Below, piece after piece: positions 33,906-42,840 of a stretch of DNA of 64,000 nucleotides. The stretch is from Halomarina halobia. Lineage in GTDB: Archaea; Halobacteriota; Halobacteria; Halobacteriales; Haloarculaceae. The stretch lies in the NCBI RefSeq assembly GCF_029338575.1, contig NZ_CP119993.1, positions 248,001 through 312,000 of the forward strand. Reading direction: 5' to 3'. The notes beneath the pieces are model-generated. The model saw only the letters and a program-made list of their open reading frames with translations, was not told the origin of the DNA and did no database searches. The position numbers were made by a program, and so were the translations under genes. How positions within the stretch are numbered: position 1 is the stretch's first letter; the number at the start of each line of letters is the position of its first letter.

Positions 33906-34688
33906 ATGTACGAGGACATCCGCTGCGAGATCGACCGGGGTATCGCGACCATCACCATCGACCGACCGGAGGTGTACGACGCCTTCCGACGACAGACGAT
34001 TCTCGAGCTGAACGCCGCCCTGCGCGACGTAACGGCGGACGACGGCGTCTACGTCGTCGTCCTGACGGGGGCCGGGGACGGGTTCTGTGCCGGGGCCGAC
34101 GTGAACGACATGCCCGACTGGCACGAGGAGATGACTAAGGAGGACTACGCAGGTTACCTGTGGGGCGTTCAAAACGTCGTCCGCCAGCTCAGGGGGATGA
34201 ACGAGCCCTCGATCGCCGCGGTCGGTGGGCCGGCCATCGGTGCGGGCTGCGACTTCGCGCTGGCGTGCGACGTACGCGTCGTCGGTCACGACGCCGTACT
34301 CAGGGAGGGGTTCGTCCGCATCGGTCTCGTCCCGGGCGACGGCGGAGGGTGGTTGTTACCGCGGCTCATCGGGGAGTCGAAGGCGAAGGAGTACCTCCTG
34401 ACGGGGCGGGACATCACTCCGGAGGACGCCGTCGAACTCGGCCTCGCCGTCGAGATCGCGGACGACCCGCTCGCGGCGGCCCGCGCGTTCGCCGAGGAGA
34501 TCCGTGACCTTCCCGCGACCGCCGTCCGGTACACGAACGAGCTCGTCGACCCGCAGCGGTCGTTCGAGGACTACTGCGAACGGGCCATCGAGTACCAGTG
34601 GGCGTGCGTGAACGACGCGGAACACCACGAGGCCGCCGCCGCGTTCAGGGAGAAGCGGGAACCCGACTACGACCGCGATTACGTCTGA
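33906..34688 (+). CDS. enoyl-CoA hydratase family protein with altered acid residues
   Basis: A 260-residue crotonase closely patterned on the one at 25922. The CoA/oxyanion loops are GFCAGADVND and AIGAGCDFALACD. The first catalytic Glu position is Asp, the second is lost in REGFVRIGL, and an Asp sits in PGDGGGWLLPR. It keeps the usual C-terminal FREKREPDY tail. It is likely a hydratase-, isomerase- or lyase-type member of the same subgroup. It precedes the thiolase-like/DUF35 genes by 200 bases on the same strand. Confidence 0.88.
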   Translation: MYEDIRCEIDRGIATITIDRPEVYDAFRRQTILELNAALRDVTADDGVYVVVLTGAGDGFCAGADVNDMPDWHEEMTKEDYAGYLWGVQNVVRQLRGMNEPSIAAVGGPAIGAGCDFALACDVRVVGHDAVLREGFVRIGLVPGDGGGWLLPRLIGESKAKEYLLTGRDITPEDAVELGLAVEIADDPLAAARAFAEEIRDLPATAVRYTNELVDPQRSFEDYCERAIEYQWACVNDAEHHEAAAAFREKREPDYDRDYV

Positions 34689-34858
34689 GTTAGCCGGGGT
34701 TCGACCGCCCGCCCTCCCCGGCGGGGCGACGGATCTCTCCGTCCCGCGGGTCGGCGGTTCTCCACCGCGAGGCGTCGAACGGCTCCCGTGCTCCCGGTGT
34801 CACGCGGTGAGCGATCGGTGACGGGGTCGTCAGCGGCGCGATCCGGACTGTAGCAAAG

Positions 34859-34866
34859 ACTTACGT
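34859..34866 (+). promoter_or_regulatory. TATA-like box for the thiolase-like gene
   Basis: ACTTACGT is centred about 28 bases before the ATG at 34890. Confidence 0.5.
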
Positions 34867-34889
34867 ACCACTGCACGGACGCACTGAGC

Positions 34890-36065
34890 ATGGCAGTTGA
34901 GGAGCCGGTGTACATCGCTGGTGCCTACGAGCACCCCACGCGAGAAGCGCCGGACAAGTCGACGATGCAACTCCACGGCGAGGTCGCACAGGGCGCGCTG
35001 GCCGACGCCGGCGTCGAGAAGGACGACGTAGACGCCTACCTCACGGCCGGCATGCCGTGGTACGAACACGGTCTCACGCCGCTCGTCATGGCAGACTACC
35101 TCGGGCTCGACGTGTCGTACGCCGACACCACCGATTACGGCGGATCGTCGTACGTGAGTCACGTGGGACACGCGGCGAGCGCGATCCGCGACGGGAAGTG
35201 CGACGTCGCCCTCGTCACGCTCGCGGGTCGGCCGCGGTCGGAACGGCAGTCCGACGGGGACGAGGGGCCGCCCCTCCGGACGATGCAGGACAGTTTCGAG
35301 GTCGTCTACGGTGCCAGCACCCTCACGAAGTACGCGGTCGCCGCCCGTCGACACATGCACGAGTACGGGACGACGAGCGAGCAGTTGGCGGCGATTCGAG
35401 TGGCCGCCTCCCGGCACGCCCGGCACAACGAGCACGCGATGTACCGCGACCCGGTGACGGTCGAGGACGTCGTCGAGTCCCCCCTGATCGCCGATCCGCT
35501 GCACCTGCTCGACTGCTGCGTCATCTCCGACGGCGGGGGGGCGCTCGTCGTCGTCTCCGAGGACGTCCGCGCCGACCTCGACCGCGAGTGCGTCGAGGTC
35601 CTCGGCCACGGGGAGGCGGTCAAGCACCTCGACGCCGGACGGACCGACCTGACCTACACCGGCGCTCGTCAGTCCGGCGAACGGGCGTTCGCCGAGGCGG
35701 GCCTCGGCACCGAGCACGTCGATTACGCCTCCATCTACGACTCGTTCACCATCACCGTCCTCCAGACGCTGGAGGACCTCGGCTTCTGCCGGAAGGGGGA
35801 AGGGGGGACGTTCGTCGAGGGAGGGACCCTCGAGGCGCCCGACGGCGAGCTACCGTTCAACACCGACGGCGGCGGGCTCTGCTCGAACCACCCGGCGAAC
35901 CGCGGCGGGATGACCAAGGTCATCGAGGCCGTTCGTCAGTTGCGCGGCGAGGCGAACCCCGAGGTGCAGGTCGACGCCGACGTCGCGCTCGCCCACGGCA
36001 CCGGCGGAAGTCTCGGGACCCGTCACGGTTCCGTGACGGTGCTCCTCGGGAGGGAAGACCGATGA
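34890..36065 (+). CDS. SCP2-type thiolase-like protein without the nucleophilic Cys
   Basis: A 391-residue thiolase-superfamily protein. The segment where thiolases carry the acyl-enzyme Cys reads DYGGSSYVSHVGHA, with Ser86-Ser87 and no Cys. The HEAF-type loop is IYDSFTITV, while CSNHPANRGG (His) and AHGTGGSLGTRHG near the end keep the fold's other loops. The same replacement is known in Ltp2-type enzymes, which perform retro-aldol cleavage of a 3-hydroxyacyl-CoA instead of thiolysis and need a DUF35 partner. A DUF35 gene overlaps the stop codon by four bases. The aldolase assignment is therefore a good inference but not shown. Confidence 0.88.
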   Translation: MAVEEPVYIAGAYEHPTREAPDKSTMQLHGEVAQGALADAGVEKDDVDAYLTAGMPWYEHGLTPLVMADYLGLDVSYADTTDYGGSSYVSHVGHAASAIRDGKCDVALVTLAGRPRSERQSDGDEGPPLRTMQDSFEVVYGASTLTKYAVAARRHMHEYGTTSEQLAAIRVAASRHARHNEHAMYRDPVTVEDVVESPLIADPLHLLDCCVISDGGGALVVVSEDVRADLDRECVEVLGHGEAVKHLDAGRTDLTYTGARQSGERAFAEAGLGTEHVDYASIYDSFTITVLQTLEDLGFCRKGEGGTFVEGGTLEAPDGELPFNTDGGGLCSNHPANRGGMTKVIEAVRQLRGEANPEVQVDADVALAHGTGGSLGTRHGSVTVLLGREDR

Positions 36066-36475
36066 CGTGGGAGCCACGCCCGGTACCCGACGTGACGCCC
36101 GAGACGGCTCCCTTCTGGGAGGGAGCCGCCGACGGGCGGTTCCTCCTCTGTGAGTGTGAGGACTGCGGGCTGGTCTACTACTACCCGCGGCTGGTGTGCC
36201 CGGACTGCCTGAGCGGTGACGTGGGCTGGATCGAGGCGGCGGGAACCGGCGACCTCTACTCCTACACGGTCACCGACCGGGCCCCCGGCTGGCCCGAGGA
36301 GGCCCTCCCGCTGATCTACGCCTACGTCGAACTGGACGAGGGACCGCGGGTCATCACCGACATCGTCGACTGTGATCCGACCGACCTCGAAATCGGCCAG
36401 CGGGTCGAGGTGCGGTTCGTCCCCACCGACGACGAGGCGATCGCGATCCCGGTGTTCGCGCCGGTCGAGTCGTAG
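36062..36475 (+). CDS. DUF35 family protein (zinc ribbon plus OB-fold), partner of the thiolase-like protein
   Basis: A 137-residue protein. The N-terminal rubredoxin-like zinc ribbon has Cys pairs in CECEDCG and CPDC. The C-terminal OB-fold runs through VITDIVD to the end LEIGQRVEVRFVP and PVFAPVES. DUF35 proteins bridge or support thiolase-fold partners and bind acyl-CoA. The ATG overlaps the thiolase-like stop as ATGA, so the two are translationally coupled and probably form a complex. A decayed relative of its C terminus lies at 12480-12571. Confidence 0.92.
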   Translation: MTWEPRPVPDVTPETAPFWEGAADGRFLLCECEDCGLVYYYPRLVCPDCLSGDVGWIEAAGTGDLYSYTVTDRAPGWPEEALPLIYAYVELDEGPRVITDIVDCDPTDLEIGQRVEVRFVPTDDEAIAIPVFAPVES

Positions 36476-36553
36476 ATCGACGTTTCGACGCGCACCGGAC
36501 CCGGGTTACACCCGTTCCGGTGGCGACGGGAGGGCGTCGTGGTGCGGGAGAAC

Positions 36554-36560
36554 ACTTATC
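36554..36560 (+). promoter_or_regulatory. TATA-like box for the acyl-CoA dehydrogenase gene at 36584
   Basis: ACTTATC is centred about 27 bases before the ATG at 36584; together they imply a leaderless transcript. Confidence 0.6.
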
Positions 36561-36583
36561 ACCGCGTCCGGATAGTCACATTC

Positions 36584-37810
36584 ATGACGGTCGAACTGAC
36601 GGAAGCGCAGCGAAACGTACGCGCCCGCGCCCGCGCGTTCGGCGAGGAACACATCGAGCCGGTCGCGATGTCCTACGTCGAGTCGGGCGAGTGGCCGTGG
36701 GACGTCTACGAGCGGGCGGCCGAGGCGGGACTCATCGGTCTTCCGTTCGAGGCGGAGTACGGCGGGCAGGAGGCGTCGCTCGTCGAACAGTGTCTCGTCG
36801 CCGAGGAGTTCTGCCGCGCCGACTCCTCCGTCGGCATCGCGCTCCACGGGTCGATGACCGGCTGTTTCGTGCTGTCGTCGTTCGGCACCCACGAGCAGAA
36901 GCGGCGGTGGCTCGAACCGGTGACCCGCGGCGAGATCACGACCGGGATCGGTCTCACCGAACCCGACACCGGGTCGGCGCTGTCGCAGCTGTCCACGACG
37001 GCCGTCCGCGACTCCGCCGAGGAAGCCTCGGCTGATCCCCGAGAAGCAGACGCTTCTCGGGACGGCGACGAGTGGGTGATCAACGGCGAGAAGGACTGGA
37101 TCGCCAACGGCGCCAGCGGCGACTGGGTCGCCACCCTCTGTCGGACCGACCCGGACGTCGATCCCGAGAAGCCCCACCGCGGCCTGAGCCTGATCGTCGT
37201 CCCGACGGACGCCGACGGCTACGAGGCCGAACCCCGCGACCGTCTCGGTCTCGACGCGGCCGAACACGCACGCATCAGCTACGACGACGTCCGCGTTCCG
37301 GCGGAGAACCTCCTCGGTGAGGAGGGTCAGGGCTTCTATCAGACGCTCGCGTGGCTCGAACACGGCCGCGTCGACATCGCGGCCGCACACCTCGGGATGG
37401 CCGAGGGCGCCTACGACCGCGCGCTGGCGTACTCGAAGGAACGGGAGCAGGGCGGGCGGGTCATCGGCGACTACCAGGGGATGCGCTGGAAGCTCGCCGA
37501 CATGCGGACGAGCTGCCAGGTGGCGAAGTCGCAGGTCTATCACGCGGCGCGCCTCGTCGACGCCGCCGAGCGCGACGGCGTCGACGTCGAGGAGAGCCTC
37601 ATCGAGCAGGCGAGCATCGCGAAGCTGTTCGCGACGGAGATGGCGTGCGACGTCGCTGAGGAGGCCGTGCAGGTGTTCGGCGGCAAGGGATTCGCCCGCG
37701 AAAACGAGGTCGAACACTTCTACCGCGACGTGAAGGCCGGCACCATCTACGAGGGGACGAGCGAGGTGCAGCGCAACACCATCGGCAAGGTCCTGTACGA
37801 TGAGCTCTGA
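36584..37810 (+). CDS. acyl-CoA dehydrogenase with a small in-frame insertion
   Basis: A 408-residue FAD-dependent acyl-CoA dehydrogenase with the classical base Glu390 in TIYEGTSEVQ. Other landmarks are FEAEYGGQEAS, the LTEPDTGSAL loop and VFGGKGFARE. About 20 extra residues (around 145-163, rich in Ala, Glu and Asp) lie in the beta-domain hairpin after the TEPDTGS loop. Part of this insertion is encoded by a perfect 10-base-arm palindrome at 37038-37061. The gene overlaps the next LLM gene by 11 bases, indicating translational coupling and a likely shared substrate. Confidence 0.93.
   Translation: MTVELTEAQRNVRARARAFGEEHIEPVAMSYVESGEWPWDVYERAAEAGLIGLPFEAEYGGQEASLVEQCLVAEEFCRADSSVGIALHGSMTGCFVLSSFGTHEQKRRWLEPVTRGEITTGIGLTEPDTGSALSQLSTTAVRDSAEEASADPREADASRDGDEWVINGEKDWIANGASGDWVATLCRTDPDVDPEKPHRGLSLIVVPTDADGYEAEPRDRLGLDAAEHARISYDDVRVPAENLLGEEGQGFYQTLAWLEHGRVDIAAAHLGMAEGAYDRALAYSKEREQGGRVIGDYQGMRWKLADMRTSCQVAKSQVYHAARLVDAAERDGVDVEESLIEQASIAKLFATEMACDVAEEAVQVFGGKGFARENEVEHFYRDVKAGTIYEGTSEVQRNTIGKVLYDEL
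37038..37061. repeat. perfect palindrome inside an acyl-CoA dehydrogenase gene
   Basis: CCCGAGAAGC (37038-37047) and GCTTCTCGGG (37052-37061) form a 10-bp stem with a 4-base loop. It lies wholly within coding sequence and adds residues in frame without disrupting the gene. Confidence 0.8.
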
Positions 37811-38720
37811 ACCGGAGTTCGGCGTCATGCTCTCGACGTTCGGGGATCACGCGTACCCGGCGGCGTTTCGCCGCGTCGCCGCGACGGCCGAGCGCGAGGG
37901 CTTCGACGCGGTCTGGGCGGGGGATCACGTGAGTTTCCCCGCCGCGATCCCCGACGACTACCCGTTCTCGCGCAGCGGGGAGTCGCCGTTTCACGTCGGC
38001 CTCGACACGTACGACGTGTTCGGGGTCCTCTCGCACCTCGCCGCCGTGACGGACGAAATCGACCTGGGGACGAACACCTGCATCGTCCCCTACCGACACC
38101 CCGTCGTGCTCGCCCGAAACGCGCTGACGCTCGAACAGCTCTCCGACGGCCGGTTCGACTTCGGCGTCGCCCCCGGCTGGCTGCGCACCGAGTTCGAGGT
38201 CCTGGACGTCCCGTTCGAGGAGCGCGGGTCGCGAACCGACGAGTTCCTGCGCCTCCTCGATCGGGTCCGCGAGGAGGGCGAAGTCTCGTTCGACGGGCCC
38301 CATCACTCGTTTCGGACGACCGGCTTCCACCCCGTTCCGGAGTCGGGGCGACCGAAGGTGTGGATCGGCGGGAAGTCGGGGGCCGCCTTCCGGCGCGTCG
38401 CCGAGTTCGGCGACGGCTGGACCATCTTCTGGGACCACCCCGACGACATCGCCGCGTCGCGCGAACGTATTCTGAACGCGTGGCGCGACTACGACCGGAC
38501 GGGCGAACCGGAGATCGCGGTCGTCCGCGCGGTCCACGTCGGCGCGGACGCGGAGCGCGACACGCTCCTCACCGGGCCGGCGGACGACGTCGTCGCGGAC
38601 GTCGAGGCCTACGTCGACGCGGGCGTGACCCGCGTCGTCCTCGACTTCTACACGACCGACATCGACGAGCAGGTCGAACAGGTCGAGCGGTTCGCCCGCG
38701 AGGTCACCCCCTCGTTCTGA
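37800..38720 (+). CDS. LLM class F420/flavin-dependent oxidoreductase
   Basis: A 306-residue luciferase-like TIM-barrel protein. It opens with the strand EPEFGVMLSTFGDHAYP, followed by FDAVWAGDHVSFP and LGTNTCIVPYRHP, the F420-binding side of the barrel in related reductases. The turn GRFDFGVAPGWL and PKVWIGGKSGAAFRRVAEFGDGW are typical of the F420-dependent subgroup. The start overlaps the acyl-CoA dehydrogenase end by 11 bases. It is followed by the AT-rich promoter of the Liv importer. It probably acts on an intermediate of the same acyl-CoA pathway (inference). Confidence 0.9.
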   Translation: MSSEPEFGVMLSTFGDHAYPAAFRRVAATAEREGFDAVWAGDHVSFPAAIPDDYPFSRSGESPFHVGLDTYDVFGVLSHLAAVTDEIDLGTNTCIVPYRHPVVLARNALTLEQLSDGRFDFGVAPGWLRTEFEVLDVPFEERGSRTDEFLRLLDRVREEGEVSFDGPHHSFRTTGFHPVPESGRPKVWIGGKSGAAFRRVAEFGDGWTIFWDHPDDIAASRERILNAWRDYDRTGEPEIAVVRAVHVGADAERDTLLTGPADDVVADVEAYVDAGVTRVVLDFYTTDIDEQVEQVERFAREVTPSF

Positions 38721-38768
38721 GGACCCGAGAAATATTCCGATTTTTATAGATACGTACAAAATACACAA

Positions 38769-38777
38769 TTTTAAATA
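38769..38777 (+). promoter_or_regulatory. strong AT-rich promoter for the Liv importer
   Basis: The stretch 38728-38790 is much more AT-rich than its surroundings. TTTTAAATA in it is centred 27 bases before the ATG at 38800, an excellent archaeal TATA match for a leaderless transcript. Confidence 0.7.
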
Positions 38778-38799
38778 ACATAATTTCGTATGGCTGTCC

Positions 38800-40068
38800 A
38801 TGCCACGCATAGGGAGGCGTACGTTCCTTCGAGCGACGGGCACTGCTTCGGCGGGCGTCATCGGAGCGCTCGCGGGATGTACCAACGACGGTGACGGGGG
38901 CGGAAACGACGGCAGCGACGGGGGTGGCGGTAACGGATCGTCGACGCGGGCGCTGAAGATCGGACATCTGGTGCCGCTGTCTGGTCCGTTCGCGACGATC
39001 GGCAAACCCTCGCGCGACGGCGCGGACCTCGCGGTCAAGCAGATCAACTCGACGGAGAACGACGTCGAGTTCGAGGTGTTCCACAAGGACACCGAGTCGT
39101 CGCCGGACACCGGCGTCAAGCGCGCTCGGGAACTCGTCCAACAGGAGAACGTGGACGTCCTGCTCGGGTTCGGGAGCAGTTCGGTCGCGAAGGCGGTCTC
39201 CGAGTTCGCGGCCAGTCAGAACGTGCTCGCGGTGGCGACCATCGCACAGACGCCGGCCATCACCGGCGAGGAGTGTCGTACGACGACGTTCCGAACGGCG
39301 TCGAACCTCGACCAGTTGACGACTGGCCTGTCGAAGACGACCGCGGAGATGACCGACGGATCGAAGATCGCGGGCATCGTCCCCGACTACACCTTCGGTA
39401 AGGCGACGTGGGCGGTGTTCCAGGAGGAGATGAAGGACCGCGCCGACGCCGAGGTCGTCGCGGAGACGCTGCCGAAGTTCGGGAAGGGCGACTACCAGAA
39501 CGAGATCCAGAAGGTGCTGGACGCCGCCCCCGACATCGTCTACACGTCGCTGTGGGCGGGCGATCTGATCAGCTTCATCAAGCAGGCCAAGCAGTACGAC
39601 TTCTTCGAGCAGATACCGGAGTTCGTCGCCGGGAGCGGCGCTATCACCGACGTCTCCCGTTCGCTGGGCGACGAGATGGTCGAGATGATCGCGCTGGATC
39701 GATACTTCTTCCGCTATCCCGACACCGAGCGGAACAGGGCGTTCGTCGAGGCCTGGCGCGACGACTACGACGAGATCCCGGTCAACGTCGGCCAGGAGAC
39801 CTACGCTGGCGTGTACGCCCTGCTACGTGCCATCGAGCAGAGCGGGGGGTCGGACGTCGATTCGCTGGTGAGCGGACTGGAGGGCCTGGAGTTCGAAGCC
39901 CCGGAGGGGACGAAGAAGATCCGGGCGGCCGACCACCAGGCCATCGACGAGAACATCTGGACCGGACGCGTCGGCCCCGTCGACTACGCCGACTTTTACG
40001 GGTTCACGGAGATGGCCCCGGTTCCGGGAGAGAGCGTCACGCCGGCACCGAACTGTACGTTCCGATGA
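38800..40068 (+). CDS. ABC transporter substrate-binding protein, branched-chain amino acid (Liv) type
   Basis: A 422-residue periplasmic-binding-protein type I (LivJ-like) lipoprotein. The signal has a twin-arginine motif (GRRTFLRATG) and a lipobox ending LAGC, then a Gly/Asp/Asn/Ser linker. The mature domain begins KIGHLVPLSGPFATIG and includes the VDVLLGFGSSSVAKAV loop. In haloarchaea such importers take up amino acids, amides, urea or organic acids. The first gene of a five-gene Liv operon, it lies behind a strong promoter next to acyl-CoA genes, so a carboxylic acid ligand is plausible. Confidence 0.93.
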   Translation: MPRIGRRTFLRATGTASAGVIGALAGCTNDGDGGGNDGSDGGGGNGSSTRALKIGHLVPLSGPFATIGKPSRDGADLAVKQINSTENDVEFEVFHKDTESSPDTGVKRARELVQQENVDVLLGFGSSSVAKAVSEFAASQNVLAVATIAQTPAITGEECRTTTFRTASNLDQLTTGLSKTTAEMTDGSKIAGIVPDYTFGKATWAVFQEEMKDRADAEVVAETLPKFGKGDYQNEIQKVLDAAPDIVYTSLWAGDLISFIKQAKQYDFFEQIPEFVAGSGAITDVSRSLGDEMVEMIALDRYFFRYPDTERNRAFVEAWRDDYDEIPVNVGQETYAGVYALLRAIEQSGGSDVDSLVSGLEGLEFEAPEGTKKIRAADHQAIDENIWTGRVGPVDYADFYGFTEMAPVPGESVTPAPNCTFR

Positions 40069-40128
40069 CGAGTAGAACCCTCTGTTCGTCAGGGACAGTC
40101 GCGCGAACGCGGGCGGAACTCACGACCC

Positions 40129-41025
40129 ATGGTAGACGGTAACAGTATCGCCGTCGCCCTCCTCAACGGCATGGCCAACGGGATGCTGTTGTTCCTGGCG
40201 GCCGTGGGGCTCACGCTCATCTTCGGCGTGCTCGGGGTGCTGAACTTCGCGCACGGATCGCTGTACATGCTGGGGGCGTACTTCACGTTCTTCCTCGTGA
40301 ACGCCGGCGGCCCCCTCGCGTTCTTCAACGGCAACTTCTGGCTGGCGGTGCTCGTCGCGCCGGTCCTCGTGGCCGTCATCGGCGGCCTGATGGAGCGGTT
40401 CATCATCCGTCCGATCTATGAACGCGACCACGTCTTTCAGCTGTTGCTGACCTTCGCGCTCGTACTCGTCATCGACAACGCGGCGCGCATCCTCTGGGGG
40501 ACGGACTTCCGGTCGATCAGCGTCCCACGGGCGTTCGCCTTCCAGGTCCCGCTGTTCGGGAGTAACTACCCGGCGTACAACCTCTTTCTCATCGTCGTCG
40601 GGGTCGCCTTCGCCGGCGCGATGTGGCTCGTCTTCGAGCGAACGCGCGTCGGGAAGACGGTCAGGGCGGCCGCTCAGGATCGCGACGTGGCCAACGCTCT
40701 CGGCGTGAACGTCCCCGCACTGTTCACCGCGATGTTCGTCACCGGGAGCGTCCTCGCCGCCGTCGGCGGCGCGCTCGCCGCCCCGTATCAGACGATCCAG
40801 CCGACGATGGGCGAGAACATCATCATCAACTCGTTCATCGTCGTCGTGATCGGCGGGCTCGGGTCGTTCGCGGGTGCGTTCGTGGGAGCGTTACTCATCG
40901 GCGTCGTCAACTCGCTGGCGTTCCTCTTCGCTCCGGCGCTCCAGCCGGTCATCCCGTTCGTCCTGATGGCGGTCGTCCTGTTGAGCATGCCCGTCGGCCT
41001 GTTCGGCAAGGAGGTGGCGGCGTGA
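40129..41025 (+). CDS. livH: Liv-type ABC transporter permease (LivH)
   Basis: A 298-residue inner permease subunit with about eight hydrophobic segments. It starts with NGMANGMLLFLAAVGLTLIFG and has the LNFAHGSLYMLGAY segment characteristic of LivH. The EAA-like cytoplasmic loop includes RTRVGKTVRAAAQDRDVANALGV-type residues, and the C terminus has IGGLGSFAGAFVGALLIG. It pairs with the LivM permease whose GTG start overlaps this stop by four bases. Confidence 0.93.
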   Translation: MVDGNSIAVALLNGMANGMLLFLAAVGLTLIFGVLGVLNFAHGSLYMLGAYFTFFLVNAGGPLAFFNGNFWLAVLVAPVLVAVIGGLMERFIIRPIYERDHVFQLLLTFALVLVIDNAARILWGTDFRSISVPRAFAFQVPLFGSNYPAYNLFLIVVGVAFAGAMWLVFERTRVGKTVRAAAQDRDVANALGVNVPALFTAMFVTGSVLAAVGGALAAPYQTIQPTMGENIIINSFIVVVIGGLGSFAGAFVGALLIGVVNSLAFLFAPALQPVIPFVLMAVVLLSMPVGLFGKEVAA

Positions 41026-42083
41026 ACGTCGCCCCGACGCGGCTCTTCCGGTCGAGATTCCGCGTCGCCATCGGGCTCGCGCTGGTCCTCTTCGGGACGC
41101 TCCCGCTGGTCGCGCTGGACTACCTCGGCGGATACACCGTCGGCCTGCTCATCACGGTGATGATCCTGACGCTGTTCGCGACGAGTTTCAATCTCCTGTT
41201 CGGGTACACCGGTCTGCTGTCGTTCGGGCACGCGGCCTACTTCGGCGTGGCGGCGTACGTACTCGGCATCCTCCTCAGCGGACGACTCGATCTCGTACCC
41301 GAGTCCCTCGGGTCGATCGTCCCGGCCGCCGCTCTCGCCGTCCTCGTGGCGGGGAGCTGCGCGGCCGCGTTCGGTCTCCTGTGCGTCCAGCGCGGCGAGA
41401 TCTACTTCGCCATGTTGACCTTGGCATTCAACATGATGCTCTATCAAGTCGCCTATCAGTGGGACGACGTCACCGGCGGGGCGAACGGCATCACCGTCAG
41501 CCCGCCGCCCCTGGAGCTCGCCGGGATCACCGTCGACTTCCTCGATACGGTGACGTTCTACTACCTCACGTTCAGCCTGCTCGTCCTGTCGCTCGCCGTT
41601 CTGTGGCGGATCGTGCACTCGCCCTACGGGGCGTTGCTCGTCGCCATCAGCGAGAACCCCGATCGCGCCGAGATGATCGGTGTCCCGGTCAAGCGATACC
41701 AGCTCTCGTCGTTCGTCATCGCGGGAACGTTCGCCGGCATCGCCGGCGTGCTGTTCTCCGTTCGGAACTTCATCGTCACGCCGGGAACGCTCCACTGGTC
41801 GATGAGCGCGGAGCCGGTCCTGATCACGCTGTTAGGGGGGCCGTCGTCGTTCTTCGGCCCCGCCATCGGCGCGTTCATGTTCGTCTTCCTCGAGGAATGG
41901 CTGACGGGCATCACCGAGTTCTGGCAGATCGGCCTCGGCCTCGTGCTGGTACCCATCGTCCTGTTCGTGCCCGGCGGACTCGTCGGGCTCGTCACGGGTG
42001 ACGGCGGGACACCGGTACGGTCGCTCCTGGGGCGGAACGGGGAAACGGACGCCGCGAGCGACGCGCCACCGGAGGACGACTGA
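41022..42083 (+). CDS. livM: Liv-type ABC transporter permease (LivM)
   Basis: A 353-residue permease subunit with about 9-10 hydrophobic segments. The GTG start at 41022 overlaps the livH stop as GTGA. The segment FGYTGLLSFGHAAYFGVAAY and the later loop ISENPDRAEMIGVPVKRYQ identify LivM. A short acidic tail (ASDAPPEDD) ends the protein. It forms the translocation path with LivH and is energised by LivG and LivF. Confidence 0.92.
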   Translation: MNVAPTRLFRSRFRVAIGLALVLFGTLPLVALDYLGGYTVGLLITVMILTLFATSFNLLFGYTGLLSFGHAAYFGVAAYVLGILLSGRLDLVPESLGSIVPAAALAVLVAGSCAAAFGLLCVQRGEIYFAMLTLAFNMMLYQVAYQWDDVTGGANGITVSPPPLELAGITVDFLDTVTFYYLTFSLLVLSLAVLWRIVHSPYGALLVAISENPDRAEMIGVPVKRYQLSSFVIAGTFAGIAGVLFSVRNFIVTPGTLHWSMSAEPVLITLLGGPSSFFGPAIGAFMFVFLEEWLTGITEFWQIGLGLVLVPIVLFVPGGLVGLVTGDGGTPVRSLLGRNGETDAASDAPPEDD

Positions 42084-42084
42084 G

Positions 42085-42840
42085 ATGGGAGCGCCACTGC
42101 TCGAACTCGACGGCGTGACGAAGAAGTTCGGCGAACTGGTCGCCGTCGACGACGTCACCTGGGGTATCGACCGCGACGGTCTCACGGCGCTCATCGGTCC
42201 GAACGGTGCCGGAAAGACCACGCTGTACAACCTGATCACCGGGAGGCTAGCGCCGACGTCGGGGCACATCCGGTTCGACGGGCGAGACGTCACGAACGAG
42301 TCCCCCGCGGATCGAGCCCACCGGGGTATCGGCCGGTCGTTCCAGGTGACGAACATCTTCGAGGGTCTGACCGTCCGCGAGAACATCCGCGCGCCGGTCA
42401 TCGCGCGCTCGGAGCATCGCTGGAATCCGCTGGGACGCGCAAGTGCTGCGGGTGGCGTCGCCGAGGAGACCGAACGGGTGCTCGACCTCGTCGGACTCGA
42501 GGACATCGCCGAACTGGTCTGCACGGAACTGTCCTACGGGGACAAGCGGCGCGTCGAGATCGGTATCGTCCTCGCGACGGACCCCCACCTCGTCCTCCTC
42601 GACGAGCCGACGGCCGGGATGAACCCGACGGAGACGGAGCGGATGGTCGACCTCGTCCGGCGACTCGACGGGGAGACCGACATGTCCTTCTTCGTCACCG
42701 AACACGACATCGACATCATCTTCTCCATCGCGGACCGCATCCTCGTTCTCGATCGGGGGCGCGTCATCGCGGACGGGACCCCGGAGGAGATACGGCGGGA
42801 CGAGCGCGTTCAGCGCGCGTATCTCGGAGGTGGTGTCTGA
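42085..42840 (+). CDS. livG: Liv-type ABC transporter ATP-binding protein (LivG)
   Basis: A 251-residue ATPase. Walker A is GPNGAGKTT, Walker B LVLLDEPTAGMNP, and the switch His is in VTEHDID. The ABC signature is the degenerate LSYGDKRRVEI common in LivG. The long insertion after IFEGLTVRENI is also typical. The start lies one base after the livM stop, and the stop overlaps the livF start as TGATG. Confidence 0.94.
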   Translation: MGAPLLELDGVTKKFGELVAVDDVTWGIDRDGLTALIGPNGAGKTTLYNLITGRLAPTSGHIRFDGRDVTNESPADRAHRGIGRSFQVTNIFEGLTVRENIRAPVIARSEHRWNPLGRASAAGGVAEETERVLDLVGLEDIAELVCTELSYGDKRRVEIGIVLATDPHLVLLDEPTAGMNPTETERMVDLVRRLDGETDMSFFVTEHDIDIIFSIADRILVLDRGRVIADGTPEEIRRDERVQRAYLGGGV

